Positions 1-6,787 of a stretch of DNA of 38,373 nucleotides are shown here, piece by piece. The DNA is from Candidatus Cloacimonadota bacterium. GTDB lineage: Bacteria > Cloacimonadota > Cloacimonadia > Cloacimonadales > JAFGVF01. The position numbers and the translations under genes are program-made. The notes under the pieces are model-generated. The model had not been told where the DNA came from, ran no database searches, and saw nothing but the letters and a program-made list of their open reading frames with translations. Within the stretch, counting starts at the first letter, position 1. Each line of letters starts with the position of its first letter. Location of the stretch: the NCBI GenBank assembly GCA_016838885.1, contig JAEKNW010000276.1:1-38373 (forward strand), in the 5' to 3' direction.

Positions 1-105
1 CATAATTTTCAGGAATATATATATTATATGCCTTCAAATTCTGTAACTTATTTTGCTAAAAGAATCTAGCACTCTTCATCAAAGTTCTACTGCACCATTT
101 GGGTT
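1..105. repeat. Dispersed palindromic repeat, copy 1 (AT-rich centre plus one arm, truncated by window start)
   Basis: cataattttcaggaatatatatattatatgccttcaaa...tactgcaccatttgggtt; its reverse complement recurs at 38209-38312 with few mismatches and one 1-nt indel. Confidence 0.9.
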
Positions 106-251
106 TAAAGACACTGTAACAGTTAAGAACAAACGGCTCTCTCTCAAGTAGTCTGGGAACTTAATAAAAATACCTTAGTTATTTTTTGAAATATAATTTA
201 CAATAATGATATCATAGTCCTTAGTCTTCTCCTAGGGAAACCTTAGTCATT

Positions 252-301
252 CCTTTGAGTATCTCGATGAAATCCCGATGATTCATCGAGATACTCAAAG
301 G
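252..301. repeat. Perfect 20-bp inverted repeat with 10-nt loop
   Basis: cctttgagtatctcgatgaa (252-271) / ttcatcgagatactcaaagg (282-301), exact reverse complements. Confidence 0.95.
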
Positions 302-487
302 CATCACTAGGCAAACCCTTTTGACAAGCCTATTTGTGGCACTTTGGAAAATGTGAATTTCAGTCTGCTTTCAGATAAAGAGCAAAGATAATTTTTGATA
401 ACTTCTTTTATATTAATGTTTACAATATAGATTCTTTTTCTTAGATCCTCCAATTTTCTTACCACTCTAATTGAGAGAACCCTATTT

Positions 488-553
488 ATCCCCCTTGGGG
501 GATTTATGATTGGCCAAGCTGGAAGCTTGGTTGTGGAAGCAGGGGTGCTTCCA
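488..553. repeat. Cluster of three consecutive short hairpins
   Basis: atccccc-tt-gggggat (488-503); ccaagct-gga-agcttgg (514-530); tggaagca-gggg-tgcttcca (534-553). Confidence 0.85.
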
Positions 554-574
554 CTCCATGCCACTAGTTGTCAG

Positions 575-634
575 GTATTCAGTGTTTTCGGTAGCTAATC
601 TTTTTTTTGTGTTCTTTGTGCCTTTGTGGTAAAA
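575..634. repeat. Direct repeat unit 1
   Basis: gtattcagtgttttcggtagctaatc-poly(T)-gtgttctttgtgcctttgtggtaaaa; near-identical to 724-793. Confidence 0.9.
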
Positions 635-668
635 TATTCTCCCTTTCTCTGTTCACCTTGTTCAGAGT

Positions 669-686
669 GCGGGCAAGGGTGCCCGC
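669..686. repeat. GC-rich hairpin between the two direct repeats
   Basis: gcgggca-aggg-tgcccgc, 7-bp perfect arms in an AT-rich context. Confidence 0.8.
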
Positions 687-723
687 GGTCCGGCAGAAGA
701 GGTCTTCTCCCTAAATTTTAGGT

Positions 724-793
724 GTATTCAGTGTTTTCGGTGGCTAATCCTTTTTTTTCTTTTTTTTGTGTTCTTTGTGCCTTTGTGGTGAAA
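724..793. repeat. Direct repeat unit 2
   Basis: gtattcagtgttttcggtggctaatcc-poly(T/C)-tgtgttctttgtgcctttgtggtgaaa. Confidence 0.9.
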
Positions 794-827
794 AAATTCC
801 ACCTCCCTCTCCTAGTCTTTTTTACCA

Positions 828-1901
828 TCAGCGATATAAGTTCTTTTTTAGTATTTCCGCACCGATAATAAGATCCTCTTCAGGGAGTGCATAAGAGATT
901 CTAATCCAGTTGGTAAGTCTTTGTGAGAAAGCAAGGCCAGGAATCACAATAACTTTATAATCTAGCATTTTTTTAGCAAACTCGAATCCATCTTGGAGGA
1001 TATTAATAAATATATAGGGGGCAGAATCTGATCTATTGATAGCAATATTGGACATGATATCGTGGAAAAGCCGATAATTAAGTCTTAGTTTAGCTCTAAG
1101 TTCTCTTTGATATTGAGTAGCTTGGTCATTAAAGGCATATTGACAGAGTCTTTGTCCCAAGTAATTAGCGCAAGTGGTTAAGTATTGATGAGTAACATTA
1201 ATTTGCTGAGCCAGATCTAGTGGAGCTAGAGCCCAACCTATTCTCCAACCTGTCATACAGTGCGATTTGGAAAGTCCTGAGATAATAATAGTCTTATCAT
1301 AGAAATCATAAGCGGTAGGTGGTGATTTTTCGAGGTAGAGTGCTTGATATATTTCATCAGAAATCAGAAAGAGGTTATTTAAACGACAACAATTCGCAAT
1401 GGTATTGAGTTCATTTGCTGATAGAGCAGTACCGCTTGGGTTTCCTGGAGTATTAATCAGAATCGCTTTAGTTTTAGGCGTAACTTGTGAGAAAAGAGAA
1501 TCGTTATCCAGGGCAAAGTTACGTCTTTCGTCTAGAAGATAGAATTTTGGAAGAGCACCCAGCATTTTTACTATTGAGGCATAAGCGGAAAAACCCGGGT
1601 CTGGTAAGAGAATCTCGTCTCCAGGATTTAGGATGGTTTTAAGAGTAGCATAAAGAGCTTCTTGAGCACCATTGGTGATAATAACTTGGTTTGGACTTGC
1701 ATTTTTATAGTTTGTGGCAATTGCTTGTCTGGAGTTGATTAATCCGGCATTGGGAGTATAGCGAATATCTTCATCAAAGAGAATTTTCACAGCATGACTA
1801 TGAAGATATTCCGGCATAGGGAATTGAAGTTCACCTAAGCCTAAGTTCACTGAGTTAGGTTGGGCAGAATCAAAGATTTGTCTTATGACTGATTTTTCCA
1901 T
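828..1901 (-). CDS. Class I/II PLP-dependent aminotransferase (candidate DapC-like, adjacent to dapD)
   Basis: GAQEALYATLKTIL, NTPGNPSGTA, SDEIYQALY, SGLSKSHCMTGWRIGW typical of the aspartate aminotransferase family. Confidence 0.85.
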   Translation of the reverse strand: MEKSVIRQIFDSAQPNSVNLGLGELQFPMPEYLHSHAVKILFDEDIRYTPNAGLINSRQAIATNYKNASPNQVIITNGAQEALYATLKTILNPGDEILLPDPGFSAYASIVKMLGALPKFYLLDERRNFALDNDSLFSQVTPKTKAILINTPGNPSGTALSANELNTIANCCRLNNLFLISDEIYQALYLEKSPPTAYDFYDKTIIISGLSKSHCMTGWRIGWALAPLDLAQQINVTHQYLTTCANYLGQRLCQYAFNDQATQYQRELRAKLRLNYRLFHDIMSNIAINRSDSAPYIFINILQDGFEFAKKMLDYKVIVIPGLAFSQRLTNWIRISYALPEEDLIIGAEILKKNLYR

Positions 1902-1917
1902 AGTAGTCTCTCTTTTT

Positions 1918-2724
1918 TTATCTTAGTAAAGATTCCAATTCCACAGATGCAGAGCTTTTATCATCGCGATATTTCACAATGATTGGACAGTACAAGTGAA
2001 AATCAGGGTTTGATTTGAGGGGTCTACTGCCGGGTACGACAACTGCATTTTCCGGGATTATTGGCGAACTTTCAAAGTCTAAATACTTATTATTAACAGC
2101 ATCGAAAACAGGTGTTCCTTTAGTAATAATAGTTCCCGGAGCTATAATAGCTCTTTCTTTAATTAGGACCCCTTCGTAGATACCACTATTACCCCCGATG
2201 AAGGCATCATCTTCTACAATAACAGGTCTTGCATTAATTGGTTCTAAGACTCCTCCGATCATAGCTCCTGCTGAGAGATGCACTCTCTTTCCAATTTGGG
2301 CACAGGAACCTACCAAGGCATGAGAATCTATCATAGAACCATTGGCTACATAAGCACCAACATTGACGTAAGCAGGGGGCATCATAGTAACTCCTTGAGC
2401 AATATAAGCACCAGTTCTCACTGAGGAACCACCAGGGACTATGCGAATCCCACTTGAAGCTATAATTACTTTTTCGGGATAGGTACTTTTATCAGTAAAA
2501 TTCTTATTATCTGAATAAGGCATGTTTATAATTTCACCTAAACGGAAACCAGCTAAAATCCCCTTTTTAACCCATTCATTGACGACCCAGCTCTCCCCTA
2601 TCTTCTCAGCAGCTCTGATTTCTCCTAAGTTTAAAAGGTTAAGGAATTCAGAAAAAATGGCAAGTGCCTGGTCTCTATTATATTCGGGATTAGCATAAAG
2701 AGCGATTATTTTATCTTTTAACAT
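1918..2724 (-). CDS. dapD: 2,3,4,5-tetrahydropyridine-2,6-dicarboxylate N-succinyltransferase
   Basis: Hexapeptide-repeat protein with SSGIRIVPGGSSVRTGAYIAQGVTMMPPAYVNVGAYV and MIDSHALVGSCAQIG, typical of DapD. Confidence 0.9.
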   Translation of the reverse strand: MLKDKIIALYANPEYNRDQALAIFSEFLNLLNLGEIRAAEKIGESWVVNEWVKKGILAGFRLGEIINMPYSDNKNFTDKSTYPEKVIIASSGIRIVPGGSSVRTGAYIAQGVTMMPPAYVNVGAYVANGSMIDSHALVGSCAQIGKRVHLSAGAMIGGVLEPINARPVIVEDDAFIGGNSGIYEGVLIKERAIIAPGTIITKGTPVFDAVNNKYLDFESSPIIPENAVVVPGSRPLKSNPDFHLYCPIIVKYRDDKSSASVELESLLR

Positions 2725-2728
2725 AAGG

Positions 2729-3892
2729 CTAAAGCTCCTTTAAAGCTTGCGCGAGATTATCCATAGCTTGAACTAAGATTGAGCGAGGGCAAGCGAAATT
2801 AAGTCTCATAAATCCTGATCCTTTGCTTCCAAAGGAAACACCGGCATTAAGAGCAAGATTAGCTTTGTTGATACAGAAATCAGCAAGTTCTTGATCATTA
2901 AGTTTTGTTTCTCTAAAATCTAACCAAGCAAGATAAGTAGCTTGGGCTTTGACCATCTTGACAGCAGATATCTCTGATATTCTATCATAAATATAATCCC
3001 GATTTCCTTGCAGATAGATAAGTAAGTCTTCTAACCACTCTTGACCATATTGATAGGCAGCTTGAAAGGCGATAGTACCTAAAGCATTAGAGCCATAAAC
3101 ATGAATATCAAAGAGATATTTTCTGATTTTATCGAATAAAACAGGATTAGGAGCAATTATCACAGAAGCCTGGAGTCCGGCTATATTATATGTTTTAGCA
3201 GGAGACATCATGGTAATCGTAAAATCAGAGAAATCTTCTAATGAGGCTAAGGAGATATGTTTTGCACCAGGATAAACTAAATCATTATGAATTTCATCAG
3301 AAAAGACTAAAACCTTATGTTTCTTACATAACCTGCCAATTTCTAACAACTCTGTTTTGGTCCAGACTCTGCCCACAGGATTATGAGGTGAGCAGAAGAT
3401 GAATATCTTACTTTTAGCAAGTTTCCTATCCAAATCAGCAAAATCAATGGTATATTGGCCATTTTCCTCAAGGAGATTATTAACTAAAAGACCTCTTTTA
3501 TGGGCAAGAACGGCTTCTTTGAAAGGAGCGTAAACAGGTTGTTGAATAGTGATTTTATCACCAAGCTCTGTGAAGATTTTAACCATGAAGTTAATTGCGG
3601 GAACAATTCCGGGACTCATCTGTAGCCAACTCGAATCTAAGTCCCAATCATGTCTTTTAGCTATATAGGTCTTGAAACTAGCAAAGTGATCATCTTTTTT
3701 GAAATTATAACCAAAGATAGGATGATTTAGTCTTGTTTGAATCTGCTCCATAATCCTAGGAGCAACTGCAAAATCCATATCTGCTACCCAGAGAGCTAAT
3801 AAATCATCTCTACCATACATAATCTTCATAGCATCATACTTGAAGCAACCTGAACCTTTTCTATCATATATTTTATCAAAATCATATTTCAT
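2729..3892 (-). CDS. MalY/PatB-type PLP-dependent C-S lyase / aminotransferase
   Basis: MKYDFDKIYDRKGSGCFKYDAMK...LLALWVADMDFAVAPRI and SDEIHNDLVYPG, MalY/PatB family pattern. Confidence 0.85.
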   Translation of the reverse strand: MKYDFDKIYDRKGSGCFKYDAMKIMYGRDDLLALWVADMDFAVAPRIMEQIQTRLNHPIFGYNFKKDDHFASFKTYIAKRHDWDLDSSWLQMSPGIVPAINFMVKIFTELGDKITIQQPVYAPFKEAVLAHKRGLLVNNLLEENGQYTIDFADLDRKLAKSKIFIFCSPHNPVGRVWTKTELLEIGRLCKKHKVLVFSDEIHNDLVYPGAKHISLASLEDFSDFTITMMSPAKTYNIAGLQASVIIAPNPVLFDKIRKYLFDIHVYGSNALGTIAFQAAYQYGQEWLEDLLIYLQGNRDYIYDRISEISAVKMVKAQATYLAWLDFRETKLNDQELADFCINKANLALNAGVSFGSKGSGFMRLNFACPRSILVQAMDNLAQALKEL

Positions 3893-5867
3893 TATTATTA
3901 CTCCTTTTCTCTAACAAATAGCCTAATTCTAATCCCCAGGGATTTACTACTAAAGTTTTTGTGTTTAAAATATTATTAAAAGCTTGGAGAATTCCTAAAG
4001 ATATATAGAATATTGTTTCATCTAATTTCTTACCGTTATAATCATGATAATTATACTTGGATTTATGATTAATTAGGATATGCAAGGAAAACATAAAATC
4101 CTGAAGATCATAAGATTTGAGCTGAGAGAACTGCTCATAATTTATTTTCCCTTCATAAATACAGGCTAGATTCTGGAAAACTTTACCAATACCATAAAGC
4201 AGGTTACTCTCTTTCTCCGGGAAATTAGTCTCCATTAAAGTAATTTCGATATCTTGTTGGATTAGCTCAGATATCTGTTCAAAATTTAACCTGGTATTCT
4301 TAAATCTCTGATAATAGGTCAGAATACCCAAGTTTAGGCTAATAAAAGTATGTATTTCATTATTTTTTATTAAGGAAATCTCTGTGCTAGAACCACCAAT
4401 ATCAACATTATAAAAATCACTTTTGGTAGTATTACCTAACAAAGATGATTTAACCCCTAGCTTAGCCTCTCTCTCAGCTGAAATAATCTCCCACTCTACC
4501 CGATAAACATGATTAATGCTTTCCTGAAAATGATTAAAATTGGAAGAGATACGTCCGATATTAGTTACTAAGATATGAGGAGTGATACCCAAGTTTGCAC
4601 ATAGGTTTAGCTGAATGGAGAGTTCATGCTTTGCTTTATCAGCAGAATGTTTGTGAATAAGACCTGCTTCAAGATTAAGTCCAATTCCGGTTATCCTCAA
4701 ATCATAAAAGGCAATCTTGTATCTATCACCTTTTAATGAGTAAATTAACATTGTTGAGTTGTTAGTCCCAAAATCAATAACAGCACCCAAGTTATCATAA
4801 TTATCACTAATATAAGAAGATAACATAGATAGGGCAATCTCATTATTTTTCAGCTTAAACCTTTCAGAATGATATTTACCTATCTCACCTTCAGGTAACG
4901 TGATATCTATACTATTATCTAATAATCTAAAGTGTTGACTATGAGGATAGTGGTCAAGTTCTTCCACTAAAGGTTCATCTTCAGGGAAGTTATCTCGCGT
5001 GGCGTAACATAGATAGGTCCCAGAAGCACAGGTTTCTGCTAAAGTAGAGTATCCTACCTTAGTAATCACCACATCACAGGAAGAAATTAAAAGGGAGTAA
5101 TCACAATCGCGAGGGAGTAAAATGATATTATCAGCATCCCCAATCGGAGAATTAGTTAAAAACACATAATCCTTGTTATCTGTCAGATTCTTAAAATAAG
5201 AAATATCAGACATAATCCCACCAAAAGTTATAAGGGCTAACTTCTTACTCTCATCGATGTTATATTTACTGCAGATAGCCTTCTTGTTGGGCTTAGAATA
5301 TTTTGCTAAATTGCCACAGATAATTTGATTTGGTAGGGCTTGTACACTCTTAGTGTTTGAAAATGGCAAGATAAAAGATTTATCACAAAGTTGATAAATA
5401 TCTTTTATTTGCGAAATAATACTTACTATTTCAGGTGATGTTTTACTATCGACAAGTCCCAGATAATTAAAATACCAATCAAAATTGGTTATTGCATATA
5501 CTGAAAGTTGCAGATTCTTAGCTGAGATTATCGGTAAAAAGGCAATATCCGTAATTACTAACTCAATATTCTTATCTCTTAGAAATGCCTCTTCCTCTTT
5601 AACTATTAGGGTTCTGTTAGCCCATAATCTTCGCAACTCAGAAAAAGTATCCTCGACTGAAGGGGCATTCCAACTAGTCTGCATCATCCCTGTATCAGTC
5701 TGACGCTCAATTATATGGCAATAGGATCCTTCATGAGGAAAGAGAAACTTAGGTCTATCAGTAATGATATAACAATCACAACCAAACTTAATAAACTCGG
5801 TAACTAAGGCAGTTACCCTGCTGGCATGGCCAAACCCATGTGAAGTTACATAAAAAGCTACTTTCAT
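3882..5867 (-). CDS. Fusion: N-terminal MurG/L-arabinokinase-N-terminus-like glycosyltransferase + C-terminal Ppx/GppA phosphatase-like domain
   Basis: N-term MKVAFYVTSHGFGHASRV...VITDIAFLP...LITFGG...DVVITKVGYSTLAETCASGTYLCYATRDNFPEDEPL; C-term AVIDFGTNNSTMLIYSL...EWEIISAEREAKLGVKSSL...NVDIGGSSTEISLI. Confidence 0.8.
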   Translation of the reverse strand: MKVAFYVTSHGFGHASRVTALVTEFIKFGCDCYIITDRPKFLFPHEGSYCHIIERQTDTGMMQTSWNAPSVEDTFSELRRLWANRTLIVKEEEAFLRDKNIELVITDIAFLPIISAKNLQLSVYAITNFDWYFNYLGLVDSKTSPEIVSIISQIKDIYQLCDKSFILPFSNTKSVQALPNQIICGNLAKYSKPNKKAICSKYNIDESKKLALITFGGIMSDISYFKNLTDNKDYVFLTNSPIGDADNIILLPRDCDYSLLISSCDVVITKVGYSTLAETCASGTYLCYATRDNFPEDEPLVEELDHYPHSQHFRLLDNSIDITLPEGEIGKYHSERFKLKNNEIALSMLSSYISDNYDNLGAVIDFGTNNSTMLIYSLKGDRYKIAFYDLRITGIGLNLEAGLIHKHSADKAKHELSIQLNLCANLGITPHILVTNIGRISSNFNHFQESINHVYRVEWEIISAEREAKLGVKSSLLGNTTKSDFYNVDIGGSSTEISLIKNNEIHTFISLNLGILTYYQRFKNTRLNFEQISELIQQDIEITLMETNFPEKESNLLYGIGKVFQNLACIYEGKINYEQFSQLKSYDLQDFMFSLHILINHKSKYNYHDYNGKKLDETIFYISLGILQAFNNILNTKTLVVNPWGLELGYLLEKRSNNNEI

Positions 5868-6787
5868 ATCAATTTTAACTCTCTTGCTATTTTACAGGCT
5901 AATAAGACATTGTTCTTAACTAATTCTATGTTTGTTGCTAAAGATTCTCCATCTGTAAGTTCATACAATCTTTGTAATAAAAATGGGGTTATCCCTTTTC
6001 CACTGATATTAAGTTCTTGAAGTTCCTTTAAGGCAACTTGGATCTGTTTTTCAATAAGCTCAGCAGGTATCTCAAACTCTCTGGGGATAGGATTAGCAAT
6101 GAGAAGTCCACTTTTAAGCTGGAGTTCCTCTTGCTTCTTCCATATTTGGGCAATCTCAGCAGGTGAGTTAACTTGCCTTATTTCATTACCACTTGTGGAA
6201 CTATAGAAGGCAGGAAAATCATTGGTTTTATAACCTAAGACAGGCACTGAATAGCTATCTAAGATTTCTAAAGTTTTGGGTATATCTAAAATGGCTTTAG
6301 CTCCTGCAGATACTACAATAACAGGATTGTCTTTAAGGGATTGTAAGTCTGCTGAAATATCCCAGCTGTTTGCAACACCTCGATGAACACCACCTATACC
6401 ACCGGTTGCAAAAACTTCTAATCCAACTAAACTTGCTAAAAAGGAAGTCGCAGCAACTGTTGTTCCTCCACTTTTACCCTGAGCTAAGCAATAACTGATA
6501 TCACGGATAGAAACTTTCTCAACACCTGAGGTTAGATTACTTAACTCCTGTAATTTATCCTCATCTAAGCCTATTTGGATTTTACCTTTTACGATTGCTA
6601 TAGTAGCAGGCGTTACTCCATTACTTCTACAAATATCTTCTAACATTCTAGCAGTCTGATAATTCTCAGGAAATGGCATCCCGTGAGTAATTATTGTAGA
6701 TTCTAACACTAAAATAGCTTTATTACTTGCAAGTGCATCACTAACTTCTAAAGAAAATTCTATATTTTGATAATTATCTGTCTGCAT
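5864..6787 (-). CDS. psuG: Pseudouridine-5'-phosphate glycosidase
   Basis: VLESTIITHGMPFPENYQTA, FATGGIGGVHRG, DISADLQSL, GYKTNDFPAFY: PsuG motifs. Confidence 0.93.
   Translation of the reverse strand: MQTDNYQNIEFSLEVSDALASNKAILVLESTIITHGMPFPENYQTARMLEDICRSNGVTPATIAIVKGKIQIGLDEDKLQELSNLTSGVEKVSIRDISYCLAQGKSGGTTVAATSFLASLVGLEVFATGGIGGVHRGVANSWDISADLQSLKDNPVIVVSAGAKAILDIPKTLEILDSYSVPVLGYKTNDFPAFYSSTSGNEIRQVNSPAEIAQIWKKQEELQLKSGLLIANPIPREFEIPAELIEKQIQVALKELQELNISGKGITPFLLQRLYELTDGESLATNIELVKNNVLLACKIARELKLI

Noticed and set aside
307-564. 85-aa minus-strand ORF
   Set aside because: Overlaps the hairpin array; composition is non-protein-like and it is better explained as repeat DNA.
1-800. CRISPR array
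   Set aside because: Repeats are few, differ in type, and are not regularly spaced; no cas genes.
5485-5703. Plus-strand short ORFs (also 11286-11477, 13759-13971, 14210-14419, 14692-14967, 16483-16680, 16762-16986, 18259-18594, 21523-21708, 23119-23301, 24834-25022, 25508-25795, 28420-28650, 28892-29155, 31188-31490, 31905-32108, 33034-33234, 33359-33595, 33760-34029)
   Set aside because: Nearly all antisense to strongly supported minus-strand genes, with no recognisable motifs; treated as spurious.
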